A stretch of 64,000 nucleotides of DNA from JBBTSG01 sp038064775 (GCA_038064775.1 JBBTSG010000006.1:62001-126000); one strand, 5' to 3'; shown: positions 32,897 through 40,543, counted from the stretch's first letter. Notes: generated by a model from the letters alone, not told the origin. Numbers and translations are program-made.

Positions 32897-34990
32897 ATGG
32901 CAAAAGAAAAGGAAAGAAACCAAAAAGAAAATAATCGCGCTCCCAAAACCTCTGAAAATAACCGCCTTCATCCGGATATAAAAAAAAGTATTTGGATTGT
33001 TGTTTTTTTAGGATTCGCAATACTTTTAATCCTCGCCGCGGCTAGCCAAGCCGGCCCATGGGGCAATAAATTTTATCTAACCTTCAATAAACTTTTCGGT
33101 TGGGGTTATTATCTTCTACCTACGGTTTCTTTTCTTCTAGCTTTTTCATTTTTCGCGCCGGACAGAAAAAGAGTTTTTAGTTTGACTTTAATCGGCGGAT
33201 TAGCGTTCATCGCTTCGGGCTTGGGTTTTATCGATATATTGTCGCCCGGCAATGGCGGGTTAACCGGCAATATTATTGGCTCACTAAAAAATCCTTTTGG
33301 TATTCCAGCGGCAATCGTGATAACTCTAACTGCTGCTATTGCTTCATTTCTCGTAACCGTAAATAAACCGCTTAAATTTAGAACTGACACAAAATCGTTA
33401 AAAACAGAACTTGTGATTAAAGAGCCAATAATTAATCTGCCACTTGAAGCGCCAGCCGCGCCAAATCCGCCAGCTGGCGGAGATGAGAGAAAAAATAAAC
33501 CAACTGACGAAACAAAGGTAAAAGAATCCGGTAAAAAAACTGACGAGTGGAGTCCAAGCGAAGTTAAGCCGATTAAAAATTATGTTGCGCCGCCACTCTC
33601 TTTGCTTACTTCATCAGTTGAAAAACCGACAATCGGCGACCTTCGCGCGAACGCTAATATTATAAAAAGAACGCTTGAGAGTTTCGGCGTGCCTGTCGAA
33701 ATGGGAGAAATCAACGTCGGCCCAACGGTTACTCGCTACACTTTAAAGCCGGCGGAAGGCGTAAAAATAACAAAAATTACCACATTAAACCAAGATTTGG
33801 CGCTCGCGCTCGCCGCTCACCCAATAAGAATTGAAGCGCCAATTCCTGGAAAATCTCTAGTCGGAATTGAGGTGCCAAATAAAGCGGCGGCGCTCGTTCG
33901 TTTGGGCAGTTTGTTGCTTTATCCAGAATTTCAAAAAGCAAATTCTTTAACTTTCGCGCTTGGCCGAAACGTGCAAGGCGAACCAATTATTCCAGACATA
34001 GAAAAAATGCCCCACCTTTTAATCGCGGGCGCGACCGGTTCCGGCAAATCAATCGCCATCCACTCGCTTTTAATTTCCCTGCTTTTCAAAAATTCGCCGG
34101 AGATGCTCAAATTCATAATGATTGACCCGAAACGAGTGGAACTTTCTATCTACGACGGCCTGCCGCACTTAATCGCGCCAGTCGTAACCGATAATAAAAA
34201 GGCGCTCGCCGCTCTCCGCTGGGTGATTGAAGAAATGGATCGCCGCTACCAAACCTTGCTTGAAGCCGGCGCCCGCGACATAAAAAGCTACAACTCTTCG
34301 AGTCTGAGACTCTCAAAATCGAACGACAAAAACGGTAAAAAAATGTCATTTATCCTTGTTGTTATTGATGAAATGGCCGATTTAATGACTTCTTACGGGC
34401 GCGAAGTTGAGGGTTCAATTATTCGCTTAGCTCAAATGTCTCGCGCAACTGGCATTCATCTTTTGGTTTCCACTCAGCGTCCGTCGGTAGAAGTAATCAC
34501 CGGTTTAATCAAAGCGAATATCACCTGCCGAGTCGCCCTTCAAGTGGCGAGTCAAATTGATTCACGGACAATTATTGATACTGCTGGCGCTGAAAAACTT
34601 TTGGGTAGCGGGGATTTGCTTTTCATCTCAGCTGAAAATTCAAAACCAATGCGCATTCAAGGAGGTTATCTTACCGAAGAAGAAATAAAAAAAGTTGTTG
34701 CTTTCATTAAAAAGAATAATGAACCAGCCGAGACGGCAACAATTGAAACCGCAAAAGAAAACGCCGGAAACCTTCCTAATTTTGATGACTACGAGACAAA
34801 CGAAAATGACGACGCGCTCTACGAAGAAGCGGTGGTAATGGTCCGAACGGCAAAAAAAGCTTCCGCCTCACTACTTCAACGGCGTTTCAAAGTTGGTTAC
34901 GCTCGCGCCGCCCGTTTGCTTGATATGATGGAGGAACGAGGCGTAGTCGGTCCCGGCGAAGGCGCAAAACCAAGAGAGGTTTACGAATAA
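32897..34990 (+). CDS. ftsK: DNA translocase FtsK/SpoIIIE
   Basis: 697 residues. Four membrane helices (about 30-165), a Pro/Lys-rich linker, then the RecA-like motor with Walker A GATGSGKS and Walker B FILVVIDEMADL, and the C-terminal winged-helix gamma domain (ALYEEAVVMV to GPGEGAKPREV). It pumps DNA at the septum to finish chromosome segregation. A palindrome (33466-33481) adds NPPAGG in the linker. The next gene starts 1 nt after the stop. Confidence 0.95.
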   Translation: MAKEKERNQKENNRAPKTSENNRLHPDIKKSIWIVVFLGFAILLILAAASQAGPWGNKFYLTFNKLFGWGYYLLPTVSFLLAFSFFAPDRKRVFSLTLIGGLAFIASGLGFIDILSPGNGGLTGNIIGSLKNPFGIPAAIVITLTAAIASFLVTVNKPLKFRTDTKSLKTELVIKEPIINLPLEAPAAPNPPAGGDERKNKPTDETKVKESGKKTDEWSPSEVKPIKNYVAPPLSLLTSSVEKPTIGDLRANANIIKRTLESFGVPVEMGEINVGPTVTRYTLKPAEGVKITKITTLNQDLALALAAHPIRIEAPIPGKSLVGIEVPNKAAALVRLGSLLLYPEFQKANSLTFALGRNVQGEPIIPDIEKMPHLLIAGATGSGKSIAIHSLLISLLFKNSPEMLKFIMIDPKRVELSIYDGLPHLIAPVVTDNKKALAALRWVIEEMDRRYQTLLEAGARDIKSYNSSSLRLSKSNDKNGKKMSFILVVIDEMADLMTSYGREVEGSIIRLAQMSRATGIHLLVSTQRPSVEVITGLIKANITCRVALQVASQIDSRTIIDTAGAEKLLGSGDLLFISAENSKPMRIQGGYLTEEEIKKVVAFIKKNNEPAETATIETAKENAGNLPNFDDYETNENDDALYEEAVVMVRTAKKASASLLQRRFKVGYARAARLLDMMEERGVVGPGEGAKPREVYE
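33466..33481. repeat. In-frame palindrome (PPAGG family) in ftsK
   Basis: TCCGCCAGCTGGCGGA, identical to the core of the copy at 7345-7362, translated NPPAGG in the disordered linker of FtsK. Confidence 0.85.
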
Positions 34991-34991
34991 T

Positions 34992-35669
34992 ATGGATCGC
35001 GAGAATAACGACCAAAAAAGTTTTTCGAGTCATCTTTTAGACGCGTTGCGTTTGAAGGGTCTTTCAACGGAAAAACTTGGGGCACTTACGGGAATTTCCG
35101 ACCGTTTTATCGAACTGCTCCTTGAAGAAAAATTTGAAAAATTGCCGGCGGCGCCTTACATTCACGGTTATATTGTAAAAATCGCGGAGGCCTTAAATTT
35201 GAAAGGAGAAGATCTCTGGCATGAATTTTTAAAAGATAACGATGCGGTTCGCCGTTCGGGCAGTAAAGATAAGTTGCCGCCAAATCGTTTCGCGAATTCC
35301 AAGTTCGGCAAGAAAAATTTTTTGGTCATTGCCAGCGCGATTGTCGTTATTTTTATAGCGTTTCAAATACCAAAGATTTTCGGCAACCCCAGCGTTGATT
35401 TTATAAACCTTGCGGATAATTTAACCGTGCAATCGGCGAATTTCACCGTAATCGGTAAAGTCCAGCCAAACGATCAATTGACCTTGAACGGCGAATCGGT
35501 CTATCCTGATAGTAACGGTAATTTCCAAAAAAACATCCACCTTGATTCCGGATTGAACGTTCTAACTTTCAAAGTGAAAAAATTTTTAGGAAAAGAAAGC
35601 ACGGTGGTGAAACAAATTTTCTACGAAGCGCCGAAATTAGAAAATCAAACTCAATTAAATGGCAACTAA
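34992..35669 (+). CDS. RodZ-like HTH membrane protein
   Basis: 225 residues: cytoplasmic helix-turn-helix (15-85, LKGLSTEKLGALTGISDRFIE and YIHGYIVKIAEALNL), basic linker, one membrane helix (about 110-130) and an extracellular beta domain (about 140-215). This is the RodZ plan (HTH_25 plus a C-terminal beta domain), which links MreB to the envelope in rods. It lies between ftsK and recA; its end overlaps the recA start by 11 nt. Confidence 0.8.
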   Translation: MDRENNDQKSFSSHLLDALRLKGLSTEKLGALTGISDRFIELLLEEKFEKLPAAPYIHGYIVKIAEALNLKGEDLWHEFLKDNDAVRRSGSKDKLPPNRFANSKFGKKNFLVIASAIVVIFIAFQIPKIFGNPSVDFINLADNLTVQSANFTVIGKVQPNDQLTLNGESVYPDSNGNFQKNIHLDSGLNVLTFKVKKFLGKESTVVKQIFYEAPKLENQTQLNGN

Positions 35670-36732
35670 AAAAAAGGACGAAAAAGGAAACCTGCCTGCC
35701 GGCAGGCAGGAATCCAAAGACCTTGAATCATTGATGGAATCACTCCAGTCGCGTTTTGGCGAAGGATCGGTTATGACATTGGGTAATATTAAAGCTACTC
35801 GCGTTGAAACTATTCCTTCCGGTTCTTTCTCTCTTGATTTAGCTTTGGGCGGTGGCTTGCCGAAAGGCCGGGTGATTGAAATTTTCGGACCGGAGAGTTC
35901 CGGAAAAACAACGCTCGCGCTTCACGCGGTCGCCGAAGTTCAGCGGCGCGGCGGCAAAGCGGCTTTTATCGACGCCGAGCACGCGCTTGATCCGGAATAT
36001 GCCGCGAAAATCGGCGTGAAAGTTAAGGATCTAATTATTTCCCAACCCGACAACGGCGAGGAAGCGTTAAATATTTTAGAAAGTTTGGTTCGTTCAAATA
36101 TTATTAGTATTGCCGTGGTTGATTCAGTCGCGGCTCTTACGCCACGAGCGGAAATTGAAGGCGAAATGGGCACGCACCAAATGGGCACGCAAGCGCGGCT
36201 TATGTCTCAAGCATTGCGAAAACTCACGGCAATCGCGGCGAAATCCGGCACGATTGTGATTTTTATAAATCAAATTCGCATGAAAATCGGTATAGTATTC
36301 GGTAATCCCGAAACCACGACCGGCGGCCTAGCTTTAAAATTCTACGCCTCGGTCCGCATTGATATCCGCCGCACCGCCCAAGTGAAAAAAGGAGAAGAAA
36401 TTATCGGCAACCGAACAAAGGCAAAAATCGTGAAAAACAAGGTGGCGCCGCCTTTCCGCATTGCAGAGTTCGACATTATGTACGGCGAGGGAATTTCTTA
36501 CGAGTCAGACGTGCTCACAACCGCTTTGAAATATGAAACAGTGAAAAAATCTGGCGCTAGTTATTCCTTCGGCGAGGAAAAATTGGGCGTTGGTTATGAT
36601 AACGTGAAAGAAAAATTAAAAACAGACAAAAAAATGCTGGAAGCGATTAAGAAAAAAACCGCCGAAGCGGCGGCGCAAAAAAGCGTAGGTGGTAGCAGTG
36701 AAGAATCCTTCGACAAAGCTCAGGACAAGTAA
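35659..36732 (+). CDS. recA: Recombinase RecA with repeat-derived additions
   Basis: 357 residues. Walker A GPESSGKT (77-84), LIISQPDNGEEAL, AVVDSVAAL, the MGTQARLMSQALRKL L1 region and IFINQIRMKIG. It forms filaments on single-stranded DNA for repair and recombination. Residues 12-17 (LPAGRQ) come from a 20-bp palindrome, and the C-terminus ESFDKAQDK is encoded by another dispersed repeat (36707-36729). Both are outside the core fold. The start overlaps the RodZ-like gene. Confidence 0.97.
   Translation: MATKKKDEKGNLPAGRQESKDLESLMESLQSRFGEGSVMTLGNIKATRVETIPSGSFSLDLALGGGLPKGRVIEIFGPESSGKTTLALHAVAEVQRRGGKAAFIDAEHALDPEYAAKIGVKVKDLIISQPDNGEEALNILESLVRSNIISIAVVDSVAALTPRAEIEGEMGTHQMGTQARLMSQALRKLTAIAAKSGTIVIFINQIRMKIGIVFGNPETTTGGLALKFYASVRIDIRRTAQVKKGEEIIGNRTKAKIVKNKVAPPFRIAEFDIMYGEGISYESDVLTTALKYETVKKSGASYSFGEEKLGVGYDNVKEKLKTDKKMLEAIKKKTAEAAAQKSVGGSSEESFDKAQDK
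35691..35710. repeat. 20-bp perfect palindrome in recA (CCTGCC family)
   Basis: CCTGCCTGCCGGCAGGCAGG, identical to the copy at 58591-58610 beside tRNA-Leu. Translated LPAGRQ in recA. Confidence 0.9.
36707..36729 (+). repeat. CTTCGACAAGCTCAGG-type repeat forming the RecA C-terminus
   Basis: CCTTCGACAAAGCTCAGGAC followed by AAG and the stop codon. Relatives are at 2330, 30147, 38520, 38841 and 49504. Confidence 0.75.
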
Positions 36733-36757
36733 CCCTTCGGCGCATCTTAGAATAAAT

Positions 36758-36783
36758 AAAATCCCGCGATTAGCGGGATTTTT
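36758..36783. terminator. Bidirectional terminator after recA
   Basis: AAATCCCGC/GCGGGATTT between converging recA and the 36770-37096 gene; it overlaps the latter's stop region. Confidence 0.85.
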
Positions 36784-37096
36784 CAATCTTTGCAAGTTCT
36801 TTACATGCCTTGTTATAAGCTGCGATTTTCCGCTTTTTATCCTTCGTGAAAAAATTACCTTTAGACAAATCGAAAGTAATACCCTCCATAAAATCAAAAA
36901 GTTTGTCTTGAACATTTCTTAACGCTTTATCCTTTTTCCCTTTTTCAGAAAGCATTTCAGCAAGAACTTTATTCAGTTTTTCACCCTTTCTCACTCTTAA
37001 TTCCAATTCCTGAAAAAACTCTTTGCTTAGCTTTTTCTCTTGTAAGTCCTGAATAGCTTTCATCAATTCTTTTGCAGCGTTATTTTTCTTAGCCAT
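36770..37096 (-). CDS. Hypothetical basic protein, SD-led
   Basis: 108 residues, Lys-rich, all-helical by appearance, no membrane segment; not recognised. AGGAG precedes the ATG by 6 nt. Its promoter (TTGACT, 17 nt, TAAACT) overlaps that of the divergent gene at 37213. Its stop lies within the shared terminator with recA. Confidence 0.65.
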   Translation of the reverse strand: MAKKNNAAKELMKAIQDLQEKKLSKEFFQELELRVRKGEKLNKVLAEMLSEKGKKDKALRNVQDKLFDFMEGITFDLSKGNFFTKDKKRKIAAYNKACKELAKIEKSR

Positions 37097-37132
37097 TTTT
37101 AACTCCTATTTAGTTTAGAATTACTGCTTTCA

Positions 37133-37172
37133 AGTTTATTTAATTGACACGATTAAGTCAAATCGCTAGAAT
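37133..37172. promoter_or_regulatory. Overlapping divergent promoters
   Basis: Plus: TTGACA (37144-37149), 17 nt, TAGAAT (37167-37172). Minus: TTGACT (37161-37156), 17 nt, TAAACT (37138-37133). Each -35 lies in the other's spacer, and TTGAC/GTCAA form a dyad. Confidence 0.7.
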
Positions 37173-37212
37173 ATTTTCAGTAATTTATAAACAATAATAA
37201 TTAGGAGTCACA

Positions 37213-37602
37213 ATGAATTTCAATCCGAAAAACGTTTTTTCGATATACGAGCGGGAGTTAAAACGCTACTCAAAATGGCTCCATGAAAGAAGAGTGCTTT
37301 ATGAAGATAAAGCACCTGATAATTGGGGATGCGATCCTCTTGATAACGGAGTGAAAGATTCTGAAAAATTCAATATGTTTAACGATTATTTAGACGGAAT
37401 GGAATTAATTCTTGAAGCATTAGGGCTTAAAAAAAGAATGAGGGCTATTATTAGTAAATACAATCTATCGATTACTCCTAATTCTTTCCCGCAAAAATTA
37501 AAAGAAACGGCGGTGAAACGACTTCGCAGAAGATACGCGCGGGCACTTAAGAAAAGTCGGCTTTTAAAAAGAAGAGGGAGAAAAAAACGCAAAAAAGCCT
37601 AA
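37213..37602 (+). CDS. Hypothetical protein with basic C-terminus, SD-led
   Basis: 129 residues. The first 85 are mixed and aromatic; the last 35 are extremely Arg/Lys-rich (VKRLRRRYARALKKSRLLK and on), suggesting nucleic-acid or ribosome binding. No family recognised. TAGGAG lies 7 nt before the ATG and a near-consensus promoter drives it. Strong terminator downstream. Confidence 0.65.
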   Translation: MNFNPKNVFSIYERELKRYSKWLHERRVLYEDKAPDNWGCDPLDNGVKDSEKFNMFNDYLDGMELILEALGLKKRMRAIISKYNLSITPNSFPQKLKETAVKRLRRRYARALKKSRLLKRRGRKKRKKA

Positions 37603-37608
37603 TTTATT

Positions 37609-37638
37609 AACTCGCGAGCCACAACTCGCGAGTTTTTT
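37609..37638 (+). terminator. Terminator after the 37213-37602 gene
   Basis: A 10-bp stem AACTCGCGAG/CTCGCGAGTT with a 6-nt loop and a T tract. Confidence 0.85.
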
Positions 37639-37657
37639 ATATAATTTTTCGATTAAT

Positions 37658-37685
37658 AAAAAGCCCCATTAACGGGGCTTTTTCT
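37658..37685 (-). terminator. Terminator after folD
   Basis: AAGCCCC/GGGGCTT flanked by A and T tracts; read from the minus strand it ends the glyA-folD unit. Confidence 0.8.
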
Positions 37686-37688
37686 TTT

Positions 37689-38573
37689 CTAAATTAATTT
37701 GTAAAAATTATCAAATAATTGCGCGACTAGTATCGGGCCTGTGCCGTGCGGTACAGGAGTGTACCGCAACTCTTTACTGACAACTAATAACTGATTACTC
37801 GAATCAAAATCCCCGGAAATTTTTGCTCCGGTAACTGCCTGATCGAAACTGTAACCGAAATCAATCACGGTAGCGCCATCTTTTAATATTTCCGGTTTTA
37901 TTATTCCTGATTTGCCCACGCCGGAAATTACCAAGTCCGCTTCGCGAATTTGGTTTATATCATCACCTATATCAATTTTTATAAGTTCCTTCGCTTTTTT
38001 TTCGAGCCAATCGGAAATTGGCTTACCGACTAAAAAACCTTTCGCGCCAATAACGGCGACCTTTATTGTTGAAAGTTGTAAGTTACAAGTTATAAGTATT
38101 TTGTTTAACACTCCGACTACTGGCGGTAAAATCGGGTTTGTGCCACTCAAAAAGGCCTCGTAGGCGCGTTTGCCAAGCACATCCACGTCTTTTTCAGGCG
38201 GAATTACATCAAGCACTCGTTCGCGCCGAATTGAAGCGGGAAGAGGTAATTGCACAATCACCCCGCCGCAAGTTTTGTGTTTGGCGACCAAAAGCACTTT
38301 CTTTCTCAGTTCATCGTGGCTAATCGTTTCGGGAAAACGATAAATCCGGAAATCAACTCTAAGTTCTTTGGCTACTTTTTCTTTCTGATTCAAAAAACTT
38401 AATGTTGCCGGTCCGCCAACTGGCGGATCACCGACCAAAACCGCCGCTAAAAATTTAGTCGGCTTTGTTCTATTTTTTAATTCGCCGATTATTTTCTCGG
38501 CAATTACTTTTCCATCAATCCTTCGATTTGCCTCAGGATTGATGCTGAGCTTGTCGAATGCATCAATTATCAT
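37689..38573 (-). CDS. folD: Bifunctional methylenetetrahydrofolate dehydrogenase/cyclohydrolase FolD
   Basis: 294 residues. IDGKVIAEKI, GVIVQLPLP, PEKDVDVLG, the NADP loop VIGAKGFLVGKP and the C-terminal PVPHGTGPILVAQL are all recognisable; it interconverts methylene- and formyl-tetrahydrofolate. A repeat (38520-38560) encodes an N-terminal extension before the usual IDGK start, and another palindrome (38412-38427) inserts PPVGG after LVGD next to the Lys-containing active-site helix. Starts 2 nt after glyA; the two form a one-carbon operon. Confidence 0.92.
   Translation of the reverse strand: MIIDAFDKLSINPEANRRIDGKVIAEKIIGELKNRTKPTKFLAAVLVGDPPVGGPATLSFLNQKEKVAKELRVDFRIYRFPETISHDELRKKVLLVAKHKTCGGVIVQLPLPASIRRERVLDVIPPEKDVDVLGKRAYEAFLSGTNPILPPVVGVLNKILITCNLQLSTIKVAVIGAKGFLVGKPISDWLEKKAKELIKIDIGDDINQIREADLVISGVGKSGIIKPEILKDGATVIDFGYSFDQAVTGAKISGDFDSSNQLLVVSKELRYTPVPHGTGPILVAQLFDNFYKLI
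38412..38427. repeat. In-frame palindrome (PPAGG family) in folD
   Basis: TCCGCCAACTGGCGGA, translated DPPVGGP in FolD. Confidence 0.8.
38520..38560 (-). repeat. CTTCGACAAGCTCAG-type repeat at the folD start
   Basis: The two arms CCTTCGATTTGCCTCAGGAT and ATGCTGAGCTTGTCGAATG form an imperfect inverted repeat. It is translated as the N-terminal FDKLSINPEANRR of FolD. Confidence 0.75.
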
Positions 38574-38575
38574 TT

Positions 38576-39745
38576 TTAGTTACTTAAAATATTATTTATT
38601 TTGCGGGCTAGCTGAATCATGTTTTTCTCTTTCGCGCCGCGAGTGGTTATTGCCGCCGTGCCAAGGCGAATGCCGGACGGGTCGGCCGGTTTCCGACTGT
38701 CATAAGGAATCATGTTTTTGTTCACGATTATTCCGGCCTTCTCTAAAATTTTACTGGCTTCGCCGCCACTTATGCCACGGGCAAAAGTGTCCACTAAAAA
38801 TAAATGAGAATCTGTGCCACCGGAGACAATCCGCCAGTTACCCTTCGATAAGCTTAGGGCAAGAACTTTGGCGTTTTTTACTACTTGCCGCGCGTATTTC
38901 TTGAATGCTGGTTGCGCCGCTTCGTAGAGCGCTACACCAATAGCGGCGATGTTGTTCGCGTGCGGTCCGCCTTGAAGGCCGGGAAAAACCGCCTTATCAA
39001 TCGCGGAAGAATATTCTTTTTTTGAAAAAATCAGCGCCGCGCGCGGCCCACGAAGCGTTTTATGCGTCGTGGTTGTTATAACGTCGGCATAAGGAAAAGG
39101 CGGCGGATAAACGCTGCCAGCCACAAGTCCGGCAAAATGCGACATATCCACCATAAAAATCGCGCCACAAGTATCAGCGATTTTTCTAAACTTCTTAAAA
39201 TCTATTATGCGCGAATAAGCGCTGTAGCCCGCGACAATCATTTGCGGTTTTTCTTTCTTCGCGAGTCGGAGAATTTCTTCATAATCCAACCTCTCTGTTT
39301 TCTGATTGACGCCATAATGCGACCACCGCCACAATTTTCCGGTAACACTTGCCTTATGGCCGTGCGTTAAATGCCCACCCATATCCAAACTCATTCCCAT
39401 AATCTTTTCGCCTAGTGGAACAAGCGCGTGATAAACGGCAAGATTGGCGGGAGAACCGGAAAGCGCTTGGACATTCACCACCCATCCGGCGGTTGCCGGA
39501 TTTTTATTCAATCCAAAAAGTTTAAGTGCGCGATTTTTCACTAAATCCTCAAGCTCATCAACTACGGCGTTTCCGCCATAATAACGGAGGCGCGATTTGC
39601 CTTCAGCGTATTTGTTTGTGAAAACCGAGCCGAGTGCTTCCCGCACGTCGGCAGAAACATAATTTTCCGAAGCGATTAAATTTATCGTTTCTTTCTGCCG
39701 TTTCTCTTCGAGTTTAATCAGTTTCGCAATGGCTTTATCCAGCAT
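38576..39745 (-). CDS. glyA: Serine hydroxymethyltransferase
   Basis: 389 residues, PLP enzyme making glycine and methylene-tetrahydrofolate from serine. INLIASENYVS, the active-site lysine K229 in THKTLRGPR, FPGLQGGPH and the C-terminal GIRLGTAAITTRG are clear. Two repeat-derived insertions are seen: NPATAG (82-87) from a TCCGGC/GCCGGA palindrome just before VNVQALSG, and LSLSKG from a TTCGATAAGC repeat (38841-38863). The -10-like TAAAGT is 6 nt before the ATG. Operon with folD. Confidence 0.94.
   Translation of the reverse strand: MLDKAIAKLIKLEEKRQKETINLIASENYVSADVREALGSVFTNKYAEGKSRLRYYGGNAVVDELEDLVKNRALKLFGLNKNPATAGWVVNVQALSGSPANLAVYHALVPLGEKIMGMSLDMGGHLTHGHKASVTGKLWRWSHYGVNQKTERLDYEEILRLAKKEKPQMIVAGYSAYSRIIDFKKFRKIADTCGAIFMVDMSHFAGLVAGSVYPPPFPYADVITTTTHKTLRGPRAALIFSKKEYSSAIDKAVFPGLQGGPHANNIAAIGVALYEAAQPAFKKYARQVVKNAKVLALSLSKGNWRIVSGGTDSHLFLVDTFARGISGGEASKILEKAGIIVNKNMIPYDSRKPADPSGIRLGTAAITTRGAKEKNMIQLARKINNILSN
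38841..38863 (-). repeat. CTTCGACAAGCTCAGG-type repeat inside glyA
   Basis: CCCTTCGATAAGCTTAGGGC followed by AAG; read in glyA frame it gives LALSLSKG. Confidence 0.7.
39484..39501. repeat. In-frame palindrome TCCGGC/GCCGGA in glyA
   Basis: ATCCGGCGGTTGCCGGAT, a 7-bp stem with a 4-nt centre, encodes NPATAG. Same family as nifS 10398-10413. Confidence 0.8.
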
Positions 39746-39773
39746 TAAGTTACTTTAATTGAAAACGCTCGAA

Positions 39774-39803
39774 AATAAAAATGCCCCAATTTACAATTGG
39801 GGC
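39774..39803 (-). terminator. Terminator after the 39825-40091 gene
   Basis: GCCCCAATT/AATTGGGGC with a 3-nt loop, followed by ATTTTTATTTT on the minus strand. Confidence 0.85.
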
Positions 39804-39824
39804 AGGGCTTAAAAAATTTCTAAA

Positions 39825-40091
39825 TTAGTTGCCTAGATTATCAAGCAATTTTGTTTCTTCATCTAAACCGCCGAAACCGCTCACGTTTGGCTTAGTGGAA
39901 GTTGGCGTTGAGGTTGTTTGAGTTTGTGAAACAATCGGCGAGACAAGAGAAGCAACCTCCGACGGTAATAGCTCTTCATTTGAGATAATCGGCGGACGCG
40001 TAAAAAGCAAAGGCACGTAAGTGCCAATTAAACCAACAATAATTATTGTTACGGTAACGGTGGCAAAGTTCTTATTGCGCTTGGAATTCAT
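39825..40091 (-). CDS. Small single-span membrane protein
   Basis: 88 residues from the ATG at 40091, chosen because a promoter (TTGACG, 17 nt, TTAAAT at 40099-40127) puts its -10 7 nt upstream; an ATG 9 nt earlier falls inside the -10. One membrane helix (about 10-30), then a Ser/Thr/Pro-rich tail outside ending FGGLDEETKLLDNLGN. Unknown function. Own terminator. Confidence 0.6.
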   Translation of the reverse strand: MNSKRNKNFATVTVTIIIVGLIGTYVPLLFTRPPIISNEELLPSEVASLVSPIVSQTQTTSTPTSTKPNVSGFGGLDEETKLLDNLGN

Positions 40092-40098
40092 TAAATTC

Positions 40099-40127
40099 AT
40101 TTAAACTGATTTAGTGTTAAACGTCAA
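40099..40127 (-). promoter_or_regulatory. Promoter of the 39825-40091 gene
   Basis: Minus-strand TTGACG (40122-40127), 17-nt spacer, TTAAAT (40099-40104), 7 nt before the chosen ATG. Confidence 0.6.
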
Positions 40128-40149
40128 ATATTTTTAGTTATTTGAAAAC

Positions 40150-40174
40150 AAAAGACCCCAAGATTAGGGGTCTT
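40150..40174 (-). terminator. Terminator after the 40181-40543 gene
   Basis: AAGACCCC/GGGGTCTT followed by TTGTTTTC on the minus strand. Confidence 0.8.
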
Positions 40175-40180
40175 ATAAAT

Positions 40181-40543
40181 TTATTGAATACGTTTCTCCA
40201 GATCGCATAACCGTTCTCTTCTTGGAACTTTGCCGCCTTCATTGGTAGGAAAAAAATTCTCTAAAGCTGGGATTGGTCTGAGGAAAACTTCGGAAATTTC
40301 TTCACCATTGAGATGTTCGCAAAAAACCGCGAGATCTCCCTTATCGCCTCTTTCCGAATAGACTTTATATATTCCCGAAGAAGTCTTTATTTGAAATTTT
40401 CCATCAACGCCTTTTTTCGATTCAATAAACTGATTCTCGTCGGTAATTTTTAATGTACCTCGGAGAAATTGTTCTGCTTTATAATGGAAGTTGAAAAACA
40501 CACACGCTGTTAAATCTTTAGCTATAGCTCTCAATGTCTTCAC
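40181..40543 (-). CDS. Hypothetical protein with GTG start, SD-led
   Basis: 120 residues, soluble, not recognised. The GTG start is supported by AAAGGAG 6 nt upstream. A possible promoter is TTAGTT, 17 nt, GATAAT on the minus strand. The sequence is beta-rich (FQIKTSSGIYKVYSERGDKG) with a charged C-terminus. Own terminator. Confidence 0.6.
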   Translation of the reverse strand: MKTLRAIAKDLTACVFFNFHYKAEQFLRGTLKITDENQFIESKKGVDGKFQIKTSSGIYKVYSERGDKGDLAVFCEHLNGEEISEVFLRPIPALENFFPTNEGGKVPRRERLCDLEKRIQ

